The notes under the pieces: model-generated
Database searches by the model: none
What the model was told of the DNA's origin: nothing
The model's input: only the letters and a program-made list of their open reading frames with translations
Part shown: one piece after another, positions 8,989 through 18,158 of the stretch
Layout: every line of letters begins with the position of its first letter
Position numbering within the stretch: position 1 is the first letter of the stretch
Position numbers and translations under genes: made by a program
NCBI RefSeq assembly: GCF_014646055.1
Contig: NZ_BMMS01000025.1
Location: 1-64,000, forward strand
Source: Wenjunlia tyrosinilytica
Lineage (GTDB): Bacteria; Actinomycetota; Actinomycetes; Streptomycetales; Streptomycetaceae
DNA: 64,000 bases
Direction: 5' to 3'

Positions 8989-10719
8989 GTGCTCGAAGAG
9001 ATGCGGATACAGCGGCTTGGCGTGATCGACGACGCCGTGGTCGAGCTTTCGCCCGGATTCACGGCCGTCACCGGGGAGACCGGCGCCGGCAAGACCATGG
9101 TGGTCACCAGCCTCGGTCTCCTGCTCGGCGGCCGCGCGGACGCGGGGCTGGTCCGGATCGGCGCCAAGGCGGCGGTCGTCGAGGGCCGGATCGCGGTCGA
9201 CGGGGACTCCCCGCTGGCCGCTCGGGTCGAGGAGGCCGGCGGCGAGCTGGACGAGGGCGCGCTCCTGATCAGCCGCACCGTCTCGGCCGAGGGCCGGTCC
9301 CGCGCGCACATGGGCGGGCGGGCGGTGCCGGTCGGGCTGCTGTCCGAGCTCGGCGAGGAACTGGTGGCCGTGCACGGCCAGACCGACCAGCAGGGGCTGC
9401 TGCGCCCCGCACGGCAGCGCGAGGCCCTGGACCGGTACGCGGGTGACGCGGTGGCCAAACCACTGGCGAAGTACGCGGCCGCCCACCGCAGGCTGCGCGA
9501 CGTCGTGGCGGAGCTGGAGCAGCTCACCACCCGGGCGCGCGACCGTGCCCAGGAGGCCGGTCTGCTGCGCTTCGGCCTCGAGGAGATCGCCGCGGCGGAG
9601 CCCCGTTCCGGAGAGGACGCGGAGCTCGCGGCCGAGGCCGAGCGCCTGGGCCACGCGGAGGCTCTGGCCTCCGCGGCGACCACCGCCCACACCGCGCTGC
9701 TGGGCAACCCGGAGGATCCGGAGGGTGTGGACGCCAACGCCCTGGTGGCGGGGGCCCGTCGGGCACTGGACGCGGTCCGCCTGCACGATCCGGCGCTGGC
9801 CTCGCTCGCCGACCGGCTGGGCGAGGTGGGGTATCTGCTCTCCGACGTGGCCGGGGATCTGGCCGGGTACGCCGACGACCTGGACGCCGATCCGCTGCGG
9901 CTGGCCGCGGTGGAGGAACGGCGGGCGGTGCTGTCCCAGCTCACCCGCAAGTACGGGGAGTCGATCGACGAGGTGCTGGCGTGGGCCGAGCAGGGCGCGG
10001 TCCGTCTGAACGAGCTCGAGGGCGACGACGACCGGATCGGGGAGCTGGCCGCCGAGCGGGACGGACTCCGTGCCGAACTCGGCGAGCTGGCCCAGGCGTT
10101 GACCGACGCGCGGACGGCGGCGGCGGAGCGTTTCGCCGCCGCGGTCACCGCGGAGCTGGGTGAGCTGGCGATGCCGCACGCCCGGGTGGCGGTGGCGGTG
10201 CGGCAGACCGAGGACGCGGAAGGGCTCGAGGTCGGCGGCCGCACCGTGGCGTTCGGCGCCTCGGGTGTGGACGAGGTGGAATTGCAGCTGGCCCCGCACC
10301 CGGGGGCTCCCGCGCGGCCGATCGCCAAGGGCGCCTCGGGCGGTGAGCTGTCGCGGGTCATGCTGGCCGTGGAGGTGGTGTTCGCGGGCTCGGACCCGGT
10401 GCCCACCTACCTGTTCGACGAGGTGGACGCCGGCGTGGGCGGCAAGGCGGCGGTCGAGGTGGGGCGCCGCCTCGCCAGGCTCGCCAAGTCCGCCCAGGTC
10501 ATCGTGGTCACCCATCTGCCGCAGGTCGCGGCCTTCGCGGACCGGCACCTGGTGGTGGTGAAGACCGACGACGGCACGGTCACCCGAAGCGGTGTGCAGG
10601 CCATGGAGGGGGAGGACCGGGTGCGGGAGCTGTCGCGCATGCTCGCCGGGCTCGAGGACTCCGAGCTGGGCCGGGCGCACGCCGAGGAACTGCTGGAGGC
10701 GGCACGCGCGCCGCGGTGA
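8989..10719 (+). CDS. recN: DNA repair protein RecN
   Basis: A 576-residue SMC-like ATPase of double-strand-break repair. Walker A is TGETGAGKTMVVTS near residue 30. A long helical coiled-coil region fills the middle. The C-terminal lobe has the signature KGASGGELSRVMLAVE, Walker B YLFDEVDAGVGG and the VVTHLPQVAAF motif. The GTG at 8989 (VLEEMRIQ) is preferred because an AAGG sits 8 bases upstream; a GTG six bases earlier is only 2 bases from it. The frame is open further upstream but shows no conserved sequence. Confidence 0.95.
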   Translation: MLEEMRIQRLGVIDDAVVELSPGFTAVTGETGAGKTMVVTSLGLLLGGRADAGLVRIGAKAAVVEGRIAVDGDSPLAARVEEAGGELDEGALLISRTVSAEGRSRAHMGGRAVPVGLLSELGEELVAVHGQTDQQGLLRPARQREALDRYAGDAVAKPLAKYAAAHRRLRDVVAELEQLTTRARDRAQEAGLLRFGLEEIAAAEPRSGEDAELAAEAERLGHAEALASAATTAHTALLGNPEDPEGVDANALVAGARRALDAVRLHDPALASLADRLGEVGYLLSDVAGDLAGYADDLDADPLRLAAVEERRAVLSQLTRKYGESIDEVLAWAEQGAVRLNELEGDDDRIGELAAERDGLRAELGELAQALTDARTAAAERFAAAVTAELGELAMPHARVAVAVRQTEDAEGLEVGGRTVAFGASGVDEVELQLAPHPGAPARPIAKGASGGELSRVMLAVEVVFAGSDPVPTYLFDEVDAGVGGKAAVEVGRRLARLAKSAQVIVVTHLPQVAAFADRHLVVVKTDDGTVTRSGVQAMEGEDRVRELSRMLAGLEDSELGRAHAEELLEAARAPR

Positions 10720-10810
10720 AGGGGCTTTGACGGGCTTTCTCCACGACGTGGACTACGGTGTCCGGGGCACCGGTGACGGCCGGTGCCGACGTCCGCAGGG
10801 GAGGCAGTCG

Positions 10811-11743
10811 GTGCAGTCGGTGAAAGCTCGTCGCGGTGCCGCGCCCGGACGGATCACCGCCCTGCTCGCGGCCGCGGGCGCGGCTCGCGCCGCCTACGCG
10901 GGCATGGTCCGCGCTCAGCGTCGGACCCCCGGGCACCACCTCCCCCCGCAGCATGCCGCGCCGTATCAGCGCTCCCCGTGCGACCGCCCCTCAGGGAGGG
11001 CGCTGCGGGAGCGCCGGAACGCCAGGGGCCGGCTGGTCGACCTGTGCTCGGGTCCGGCCGCGGCGGCCGCGGCGGCCGCGACGGCGCCGGCCGTCGGGAC
11101 CGCGCCGACCCTGACGAGGCGTACCCGGGCGGCCGCCGTGCTCGCCGTGCCGGCTGGGGCGGGCTGCGGCCTCTACGACGACATCGCGGGCGCGGGCGAC
11201 GGACGGCGGGGCTTCACCGCGCACTGGCGGGCGGTGCGGGAGGGTGAGGTCACCTCGGGGGCGGTGAAGCTTCTCGGGATCGGAGCGGCGGGGCCGGCGG
11301 CCGGCGCGTTGCTGAAGGACCGAGCGGCGGACCGGGTGCTGGCCGGGGTGGTGATCGCCGGTTCAGCCCATCTGGTGAACCTGCTCGATGTCCGCCCCGG
11401 CCGCGCCGCCAAGGGTGTACCGGTCGTCGGCGTGCCCGGCCTGCTCGGCGCGGGAGCGGCCGCGGTCCTGGCCGCCGCCCCGGTGGGAGCCGCGGCGGCG
11501 CTGCTCGGCGAGGATCTGGCCGAACACACGATGCTCGGCGACTGCGGCGCCCACGCCCTCGGCGCGGCGCTCGGAGTGTCGATCGCCGCCGCCCGCGGCC
11601 GGACCGGACTGGCGCCGCACGCGGGGGCGCTGGTCGCGCTGACCGCGGTGGGGGACCGGGTCAGCGGCGGCGCGGTGTGGGAGAAGCCGGTGCTGAGGTG
11701 GGCCGACGGTCTGGGCCGCCTGCCGGAGGGGGACCGGCCGTGA
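10811..11743 (+). CDS. MraY/WecA-like sugar-phosphate transferase membrane protein
   Basis: A 310-residue, very Ala/Gly/Leu-rich membrane protein. Degenerate marks of the polyprenyl-phosphate N-acetylhexosamine-1-phosphate transferase (PNPT) family are visible in the right order: YDDIAG (the DD motif, residue about 120), SGAVKLLGIG, NLLDVRPGRA (the NxxNxxDG-like motif) and GDCGAHALGAALG (the GDxG motif). A function in loading a sugar phosphate on undecaprenyl phosphate is inferred; substitutions such as VRP for the usual DG may mean a shifted substrate or a lost activity. The GTG has a GGGGAGG about 6 bases upstream. The next gene is a GT4 glycosyltransferase on the same strand, suggesting a small glycan pathway. 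Confidence 0.75.
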   Translation: MQSVKARRGAAPGRITALLAAAGAARAAYAGMVRAQRRTPGHHLPPQHAAPYQRSPCDRPSGRALRERRNARGRLVDLCSGPAAAAAAAATAPAVGTAPTLTRRTRAAAVLAVPAGAGCGLYDDIAGAGDGRRGFTAHWRAVREGEVTSGAVKLLGIGAAGPAAGALLKDRAADRVLAGVVIAGSAHLVNLLDVRPGRAAKGVPVVGVPGLLGAGAAAVLAAAPVGAAAALLGEDLAEHTMLGDCGAHALGAALGVSIAAARGRTGLAPHAGALVALTAVGDRVSGGAVWEKPVLRWADGLGRLPEGDRP

Positions 11744-11990
11744 ACGCGGTCGGGCCCGTGCGGAGTTGTCGTACGGAGCTGCCATCCTGGAGTGGGGCGG
11801 CCTGAAGGCGGCGGGCGCCGGGGGGCATGGTCCGGGTCACGGCCAGATCGCCGGACGCGTCGCCGGGCCACCATCGGTGCGTCGCACCGGCGGTCCCACG
11901 GCTGGATCACCACCGGCTGGATCGCCTTGCCGGATCCAGCCGGAACGACCACGAACACCAACAAGAACATCAACGAGAACATCAACAGGA

Positions 11991-13169
11991 ATGACGAGTC
12001 GGGAGCCGGGTTTTCGCGTGAACGCCACCACGAGTGCGACGCACGGGCAGTTGCGCACCGTCTCGGTGCTGGACGACAGCGTCTGCCCCGGTGTGGGAGC
12101 GCATGTGTGCTCGCTCGCGCACGGGCTCGTCGCGCGAGGTGTCGAGGTCACGGTGTGCGGTCCGGTGCGCACCGAGTCCGAGCAGGGGTTCAGCAGGGCC
12201 GGAGCGCGTTTTCGCACCGTCGAGCTGGGCTGCCCCGCGTCGGCGCGGGACGAGGCCGCCGCCATGGCGGTGCTGCGCCATGTGTGCTCCTCCGCCGATG
12301 TCGTGCACGCCCATGGCACCCACGCGGGGATACTGGCCGCCTTCGCGCTGCGCACCCTGCCCGGGCGGCGCCACCGCAGGACCCCGCTGGTGGTCACCCT
12401 GCACTCCGCGGCGTCCCGGAGCGCCCGGCTGCCGTTCCTGCTGGAGCGCCGGGTGGTGCGCGCCGCCGACATCGTCCTCGGCGCGTCCTCGGACCTGGTC
12501 GCGCACGCCCGCTCCCTCGGGGCGAAGGACGCCAGGCTCGCGCCCGTGGCCGCGCCCAAGGCGGAGCCCGCCCTCGAGGTCGAGCGGGTGCGGCAGGAGA
12601 TCAGGGCCGAGTTCGGCAGCGGGGACCGCCCGCTGCTGCTGTCGGTGGGCCGCCTCACGCCCGAGAAGGGCCACGGCGTGCTCCTGGACGCCGCCCGGAC
12701 CTGGCGGGGCGCCGATCCGCAGCCGTTGCTCGTGGTGAGCGGGGAGGGCCCCGAGCAGGCGGCGCTGCAGGACCGGATCGACGCGGAGCACCTTCCCGTG
12801 CGGCTGCTCGGCCGCCGCGAGGACGTCCCCGAGCTGCTGGCCGCCGCCGACGTGGTGGTGCTGGCCAGCCAGTGGGAGGGGCGCTCGCTGCTCGCCCAGG
12901 AGGCGCTGCGTACCGGAGTGCCGCTGGTGGCCACCGCGGTGGGCGGGATCCCCGAGCTGGTCGGCGACGCCGCCGTGCTCGTGCCCTACGGCGACGCGGA
13001 GGCCCTCGGGCAGGCAGTCGCCGGGCTGCTCGCCGACCCCGCCCGCCGGGCCGCCCTGGCGGAGCAGGGGATCGCCCAGGCCGCCACATGGCCGGACGAG
13101 GACGACACCGTCGCCCAGGTCCTCAGCATCTACGACGAGCTCGCGCTGCCGCACGTCCCCGCCCGCTAG
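11991..13169 (+). CDS. GT4 family glycosyltransferase
   Basis: A 392-residue GT-B fold enzyme of family GT4. The N-terminal domain has the acceptor-side motif PGVGAHVCSLAHGLVARG, and the C-terminal domain has SVGRLTPEKGHGVLLDA and the nucleotide-sugar-binding Glu motif EGRSLLAQEALRTGVPLV. Donor and acceptor are unknown. It follows the PNPT-like membrane protein on the same strand, about 250 bp downstream. The ATG at 11991 was chosen; a GTG at 12018 just before the conserved block is a real alternative. The upstream 250 bases contain the AACACCAACAAGAACATCAA repeat but no gene I can support. Confidence 0.88.
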   Translation: MTSREPGFRVNATTSATHGQLRTVSVLDDSVCPGVGAHVCSLAHGLVARGVEVTVCGPVRTESEQGFSRAGARFRTVELGCPASARDEAAAMAVLRHVCSSADVVHAHGTHAGILAAFALRTLPGRRHRRTPLVVTLHSAASRSARLPFLLERRVVRAADIVLGASSDLVAHARSLGAKDARLAPVAAPKAEPALEVERVRQEIRAEFGSGDRPLLLSVGRLTPEKGHGVLLDAARTWRGADPQPLLVVSGEGPEQAALQDRIDAEHLPVRLLGRREDVPELLAAADVVVLASQWEGRSLLAQEALRTGVPLVATAVGGIPELVGDAAVLVPYGDAEALGQAVAGLLADPARRAALAEQGIAQAATWPDEDDTVAQVLSIYDELALPHVPAR

Positions 13170-13185
13170 GCCGCCGCCCGAGCGC

Positions 13186-14991
13186 CTAGCCCCCGTACGC
13201 CCCGGAGGCGGTCAGGCGCAGCGCGGTGTCGATCAGCGGGACATGGCTGAACGCCTGCGGGAAGTTGCCCACCTGGCGCTGGAGACGAGGGTCCCACTCC
13301 TCGGCGAGCAGCCCCACGTCGTTGCGCAGTGCCAGCAGCTTCTCGAAGAGCCTGCGGGCCTCGTCCACGCGCCCGATCATCGCCAGGTCGTCGGCGAGCC
13401 AGAACGAGCAGGCCAGGAAGGCGCCCTCGTCGCCCGGCAGCCCGTCCACACCCGCGTCCTCGCCCTGCGTCGGATAGCGCAGCACGAATCCGTCCACGGT
13501 GCTGAGCTCGCGCTGGATCGCCTCGATGGTGCCGATGACCCGCTTGTCGTCCGGGGGCAGGAACCCGACCTGGGGGATGAGGAGCAGCGAGGCGTCGAGT
13601 TCCTTGGAGCCGTAGAACTGAGTGAAGGTGTTGCGCTCGGGGTCGTAGCCCTTCTCGCACACATCCCGGTGGATCTCGTCGCGCAGGTCGCGCCAGCGGT
13701 CGACCGGACCGTCCAGCGGGGTCTGCTCGAGCATCTTGACCGTACGGTCCACCGCGACCCACGCCATGACCTTGGAGTGGACGAAGTGGCGGCGCGGGCC
13801 GCGCACCTCCCAGATGCCCTCGTCCGGCTCGTACCAGTGGTTCTCCAGGTAGCTGATCAGCTTCATCTGGAGCAGGCTCGCGTAGTCGTTTCGGGCCAGG
13901 CCGGTCATATTGCCCAGGTGCAGCGCCTCGGTGACCTCGCCGTAGACGTCGAGCTGGAGCTGGTGGGCGGCCCCGTTGCCGACGCGCACGGGAGAGGAGT
14001 TCTCGTAGCCGGGCAGCCAGGTCAACTCGGTCTCGCCCAGCTCGCGTTCACCCGCGATCCCGTACATGATCTGCAGATTCTCCGGGTCGCCCGCGACCGC
14101 CCGCAGCAGCCACTCCCGCCACGCGCCCGCCTCGTCGCGGTAGCCGGTGCGCAGCAGGGAGGACAGGGTGATGGCCGCGTCCCGCAGCCAGGTGAACCGG
14201 TAGTCCCAGTTGCGCACCCCGCCGATGTCCTCGGGCAGGGAGGTGGTGGGCGCGGCGACGATGCCCCCCGTGGGCCCGTACGTCAGTCCCTTGAGGGTGA
14301 TCAACGACCGTACGACGGCGTCGCGGTAGGGGCCGTGGTACGTGCACTGCGCGGCCCACTCCTCCCAGAACCGCTCGGTGGACTCCAGCGACTCCTCGGG
14401 CTCGGGCAGCGGCGGCTCGGCGCGGTGCGAGTGCTCCCAGCTGATGGTGAACGACACCCGCTCACCGGGGCTGACGGTGAAGTCCGAGTACGTCGTCAGG
14501 TCCTTGCCGTAGGTCTCGGCCTCGGTGTCCAGCCAGACCGAGTCCGGACCGGCGACGGCAACCGTGCGGCCCTCGTCGGTCTTGCGCACCCACGGCACGA
14601 CCCAGCCGTACGAGAAGCGCATCCGCAGGGCGGAGCGCATCGGAACCCGCCCGCTGACTCCCTCCACGATGCGGATCAGCTGGGGGGCGCCGTCGCGCGG
14701 CGGCATGAAGTCGATCACCCGTACCGTGCCCCGAGGGGTGTCCCACTCGGACTCGAGCACGAGTGAGTCGCCGCGGTAGCGGCGGCGGGTGGCGGCCGGC
14801 GGCTGCTCGCTGCCCAAAAAGGCGGGCCCGAGGCGCCAGAAGCCGTGCTGCTCGGTGCCGAGCAGTCCCGCGAAGACCGCGTGGGAGTCGAATCGAGGCA
14901 GGCACAGCCAGTCGACCGTGCCGTCGCGGCAGACCAGCGCTGCTGTCTGCATGTCCCCGATGAGTGCGTAATCCTCGATGCGCCCGGCCAC
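13186..14991 (-). CDS. Glycoside hydrolase family 15 protein (glucoamylase/trehalase type)
   Basis: A 601-residue enzyme without a signal peptide. The start MAGRIEDYALIGDMQTAALV is typical of the intracellular GH15 group. An N-terminal beta-sandwich (residues 1-215) precedes the (alpha/alpha)6 barrel. Conserved GH15 blocks include GVRNWDYRFTWLRDAAITL, LPGYENSSPVRVGNGAAHQ and HSKVMAWVAVDRTVKM. Mycobacterial members of this group are trehalases, so trehalose or another alpha-glucan is the likely substrate, but specificity cannot be read here. It is convergent with the GT4 gene, with a CTAGGC/GCCTAG hairpin at about 13167-13190 near the two stops, and divergent from pyrG. Confidence 0.93.
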   Translation of the reverse strand: MAGRIEDYALIGDMQTAALVCRDGTVDWLCLPRFDSHAVFAGLLGTEQHGFWRLGPAFLGSEQPPAATRRRYRGDSLVLESEWDTPRGTVRVIDFMPPRDGAPQLIRIVEGVSGRVPMRSALRMRFSYGWVVPWVRKTDEGRTVAVAGPDSVWLDTEAETYGKDLTTYSDFTVSPGERVSFTISWEHSHRAEPPLPEPEESLESTERFWEEWAAQCTYHGPYRDAVVRSLITLKGLTYGPTGGIVAAPTTSLPEDIGGVRNWDYRFTWLRDAAITLSSLLRTGYRDEAGAWREWLLRAVAGDPENLQIMYGIAGERELGETELTWLPGYENSSPVRVGNGAAHQLQLDVYGEVTEALHLGNMTGLARNDYASLLQMKLISYLENHWYEPDEGIWEVRGPRRHFVHSKVMAWVAVDRTVKMLEQTPLDGPVDRWRDLRDEIHRDVCEKGYDPERNTFTQFYGSKELDASLLLIPQVGFLPPDDKRVIGTIEAIQRELSTVDGFVLRYPTQGEDAGVDGLPGDEGAFLACSFWLADDLAMIGRVDEARRLFEKLLALRNDVGLLAEEWDPRLQRQVGNFPQAFSHVPLIDTALRLTASGAYGG

Positions 14992-15526
14992 TGCATCTCC
15001 AGTCGAACGGTGGCCCAGCGGTGGGCCCGTGGTTGCGTATTCCCGGCGACACTCGGAAGTGCCGGGCTGGCGGCCGGGACCCCGAGCGTTGTCGTGCTCG
15101 ACGAGCCACTGCTCCGGTGCCCCGAATCCCTCGGACCGTACCCGCCGCGGGTCGTGCGCGGTCGAGCGGTGCCGGGGCTGCGGGAGCGGGCTGAGTGGTG
15201 CCTTGCCGGCCGGCTCGCAGCGATGTGTCCGAGCAGAATACGACGCCCGCTAGTGATCTGCTCGACTGCTGTCGCGGTGCGGCGTGGAACACACCGCGAG
15301 GTCACAGCACGTGTGCGAGTGCTCTCTTTGCGTGGAGCACGCCGGGGTCCGCTGCACACCCTGTCCCGCACCCCTCGCAGGGCGTCATCGGCCGCGTCGG
15401 CCCCCTGTCGCTGATACCCTGGTAGCCCGTGGACCGGTGGGATGCACCACTGCCCGCAACGACGGCGCGCCCCTCCCCGGAGGGCATGGACCGTCCCGCC
15501 TCAATCGCGACCACGGGAGCCCCCTC
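14992..15526. other. Divergent intergenic region upstream of pyrG and the GH15 gene
   Basis: These 535 bases lie between two divergent genes and hold no convincing gene. A CCCGGC/GCCGGG hairpin lies at 15042-15066. A TANNNT-type element (TACCCT, 15415-15420) sits about 105 bases before the pyrG start and could be its -10 box, but no good -35 box goes with it. The long leader leaves room for regulation of pyrG, for which I see no recognised riboswitch. Confidence 0.4.
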
Positions 15527-17203
15527 TTGGCACTGCCGCCGAAATCCATGACGACCAAGCACCTCTTCGTCACCGGGGGTGTCGCCTCCTCGCTCGGCAA
15601 GGGGCTCACCGCCTCCAGCCTGGGCGCGCTGCTCAAGGCACGGGGCCTGCGGGTGACCATGCAGAAGCTCGACCCGTACCTCAACGTCGACCCAGGCACC
15701 ATGAACCCGTTCCAGCACGGTGAGGTGTTCGTCACCAACGACGGCGCCGAGACCGACCTGGATGTCGGCCACTACGAGCGCTTCCTGGACGTCGACCTCG
15801 ACGGCTCCGCCAACGTGACCACCGGCCAGGTGTACTCCACGGTAATCGCCAAGGAGCGGCGCGGCGAGTACCTCGGCGACACCGTGCAGGTCATCCCTCA
15901 CATCACCAATGAGATCAAGTCCCGGATCCGCCGTATGGCCACCGACGACGTGGACGTGGTGATCACCGAGGTCGGCGGCACCGTCGGCGACATCGAGTCA
16001 CTGCCCTTCCTCGAGGCCGTGCGGCAGGTCCGCCACGAGGTCGGCCGGGACAATGTCTTCTTCGTCCATGTCTCGCTGCTGCCCTACATCGGCCCCTCGG
16101 GCGAGCTGAAGACCAAGCCCACCCAGCACTCCGTGGCCGCGCTGCGCAACATCGGCATCCAGCCGGACGCGATCGTGCTGCGCGCCGACCGCGAGGTCCC
16201 GGCGTCCATCAAGCGCAAGATCTCGCTGATGTGCGACGTGGACGAGGACGCCGTCGTCGCCGCGATCGACGCCAAGTCCATCTACGACATCCCCAAGGTC
16301 CTGCACGGCGAGGGCCTGGACGCCTATGTGGTGCGCCGCCTGGACCTGCCGTTCCGCGACGTCGACTGGACCCAGTGGGACGACCTGCTCAAGCGCGTCC
16401 ACCAGCCCGAGCACGAAGTGAAGGTCGCGCTCGTCGGCAAGTACATCGACCTGCCCGACGCCTACCTGTCGGTGACCGAGGCCCTGCGCGCCGGCGGTTT
16501 CGCCAACAACGCCAAGGTCGACATCAAGTGGGTCACCTCCGACGACTGCCGCACCCCCGAGGGGGCGGCGGAGCAGCTCGGCGACGTCGACGCGATCTGC
16601 ATCCCCGGCGGCTTCGGCGAGCGGGGCATCGAGGGCAAGGTCAGGGCCATCACCCACGCCCGCGAGAACAAGGTGCCGCTGCTGGGCCTGTGCCTTGGCC
16701 TGCAGTGCATCGTCATCGAGGCGGCCCGGGTGCTGGCGGGTATCGAGGACGCCAACTCCACCGAGTTCGACCCCGCCACCGCACACCCGGTCATCTCCAC
16801 GATGGCCGAGCAGCTCGACATCGTCGCCGGTGAGGGGGACCTCGGCGGCACCATGCGCCTGGGCCTGTACCCGGCCAAGCTGGCCGAGGGCTCGATCGTG
16901 CGCGAGATGTACGGCGGCGAGGCCTACATCGACGAGCGGCACCGCCACCGCTACGAGGTCAACAACGCCTACCGCGGCGAGCTGGAGAAGAAGGCCGGCA
17001 TCGTCTTCTCGGGCACCTCGCCCGACGGCAAGCTCGTGGAGTTCGTGGAGTACCCCCGCGACGTCCACCCGTACTTCGTCGCCACCCAGGCCCACCCGGA
17101 GCTGCGGTCGCGCCCCACACGCCCGCACCCGCTGTTCGCCGGACTCGCCGCCGCGGCCGTGCGCCGCAGGCAGGGCGTGGAGCGGCCGAGCGCCGAGGCC
17201 TGA
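15527..17203 (+). CDS. pyrG: CTP synthase
   Basis: A 558-residue enzyme converting UTP to CTP with glutamine and ATP. The N-terminal synthetase domain starts with [20 protein letters not shown]. The C-terminal class-I glutamine amidotransferase domain has the oxyanion loop PGGFGERG, the nucleophile Cys in [10 protein letters not shown] and the His/Glu pair in [15 protein letters not shown]. The start is taken as TTG 15527 (protein [12 protein letters not shown]) because GGGAG lies about 8 bases upstream, while ATG 15548 has no ribosome binding site. Streptomyces CTP synthases also begin with a PPKS-like peptide. The gene is followed by a stem-loop and then the Nudix gene, as in mycobacteria. 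Confidence 0.97.
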   Translation: MALPPKSMTTKHLFVTGGVASSLGKGLTASSLGALLKARGLRVTMQKLDPYLNVDPGTMNPFQHGEVFVTNDGAETDLDVGHYERFLDVDLDGSANVTTGQVYSTVIAKERRGEYLGDTVQVIPHITNEIKSRIRRMATDDVDVVITEVGGTVGDIESLPFLEAVRQVRHEVGRDNVFFVHVSLLPYIGPSGELKTKPTQHSVAALRNIGIQPDAIVLRADREVPASIKRKISLMCDVDEDAVVAAIDAKSIYDIPKVLHGEGLDAYVVRRLDLPFRDVDWTQWDDLLKRVHQPEHEVKVALVGKYIDLPDAYLSVTEALRAGGFANNAKVDIKWVTSDDCRTPEGAAEQLGDVDAICIPGGFGERGIEGKVRAITHARENKVPLLGLCLGLQCIVIEAARVLAGIEDANSTEFDPATAHPVISTMAEQLDIVAGEGDLGGTMRLGLYPAKLAEGSIVREMYGGEAYIDERHRHRYEVNNAYRGELEKKAGIVFSGTSPDGKLVEFVEYPRDVHPYFVATQAHPELRSRPTRPHPLFAGLAAAAVRRRQGVERPSAEA

Positions 17204-17227
17204 GCCACCACCGGCGGACAGGTTCCT

Positions 17228-17255
17228 CCGGGGCGGGCTCCAGGGTCCGCCCCGG
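17228..17255 (+). terminator. Stem-loop after pyrG
   Basis: A perfect 9-bp GC stem (CCGGGGCGG with CCGCCCCGG) and a 10-base loop lie 25 bases after the pyrG stop. No U tract follows. It is probably a terminator or a processing/stability hairpin between pyrG and the Nudix gene. Confidence 0.6.
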
Positions 17256-17310
17256 CTGTCCCGTCCCGGCTGTTTCGTTCGTGCACGCTACGCGGAGGAC
17301 CGACAAGCAC

Positions 17311-17946
17311 ATGGGCAGCACCATCCCGCACGACACCCCCGAGCAGTGGCCGGTCACCGAGACGGCCGTCCCCTTCACCGGCAATGTCACCGGCGTCCGC
17401 ACGGACGTGGTGACCATGCCCGACGGTTCGACCGCCCGCCGCGACTACCAGACGCACCCCGGCTCCGTCGCCGTCGTCGCGCTGGACGAGGAGGGGCGGG
17501 TCGTCGTGATCTCGCAGTACCGCCACCCCGTGCGGCACCGGCTGTGGGAGATCCCCGCCGGGCTCCTCGACGTCCCCGGCGAGCACCCGCTGAACGCCGC
17601 GAAGCGGGAGCTGTACGAGGAGGCGCACTGCGAGGCCCGGGACTGGCGGGTCCTCGCCGACATCTTCACCTCGCCCGGCGGCACCGACGAGGCCGTGCGG
17701 GTCTTCCTCGCCCAGGGGATCTCCGAGGTGGAGGGCGAGCGCTTCGAGGTCTCCCACGAGGAGGCGGACATGGAGATCACCCGGGTGCCGCTGGAGGACC
17801 TCGTGCGGGGGGTGCTGGCGGGCGACCTGCACAACGCCTGCCTGGTCGTCGGGGTCCTGGCCACGCATGCCGCGCTGACCGGTGACGGCATCGACGCGCT
17901 GCGACCCGCCGACGCGCCGTGGCCCGCGCGCCCCTACGAGGGCTGA
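17311..17946 (+). CDS. Nudix hydrolase, ADP-ribose pyrophosphatase type
   Basis: A 211-residue cytoplasmic Nudix protein. The ADP-ribose-pyrophosphatase signature is QYRHPVRHRLWEIPAGLLD followed by the Nudix helix AAKRELYEEAHCEA, with the catalytic REL-EE residues present. The usual Gly after EE is replaced by His, and the spacing before the Glu is one residue longer than the classic box, both tolerated in this subfamily. The ATG at 17311 was chosen, with CGGAGGA about 12 bases upstream; a GTG at 17281 is in frame but has no ribosome binding site. The gene follows pyrG as in mycobacteria. Its last codons and stop form the first unit of a 26-bp tandem repeat. Confidence 0.9.
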   Translation: MGSTIPHDTPEQWPVTETAVPFTGNVTGVRTDVVTMPDGSTARRDYQTHPGSVAVVALDEEGRVVVISQYRHPVRHRLWEIPAGLLDVPGEHPLNAAKRELYEEAHCEARDWRVLADIFTSPGGTDEAVRVFLAQGISEVEGERFEVSHEEADMEITRVPLEDLVRGVLAGDLHNACLVVGVLATHAALTGDGIDALRPADAPWPARPYEG

Positions 17947-18012
17947 CTCCGGTTTCCCGGTACGAGGACTCAGCCCGGGTTCCCGGTACGAGGGCTGACC
18001 CCGGGTTCCCGG
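17935..18012. repeat. 26-bp tandem repeat (x3) overlapping the Nudix stop codon
   Basis: Three imperfect 26-bp units each begin TACGAGG and end TTCCCGG (17935-17960, 17961-17986, 17987-18012). The first unit contains the last codons (Tyr-Glu-Gly) and TGA of the Nudix gene, and the third repeats GAGGGCTGA exactly. The array looks like a tandem copy of the gene's 3' end. Confidence 0.85.
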
Positions 18013-18158
18013 GCGCCGGTTCCGCGAGGTCCGGCGGAGAACACGGGTACGCCTGCGCCTCCCCTCCAGGTCGAGCGGGGTGAACTAGGCTCGGATCACC
18101 CCGCTCACGACGGAAGCGGGCCCCGCCTGCGTGGTGTTGGTGTTTCGGGAGTGTGCCC

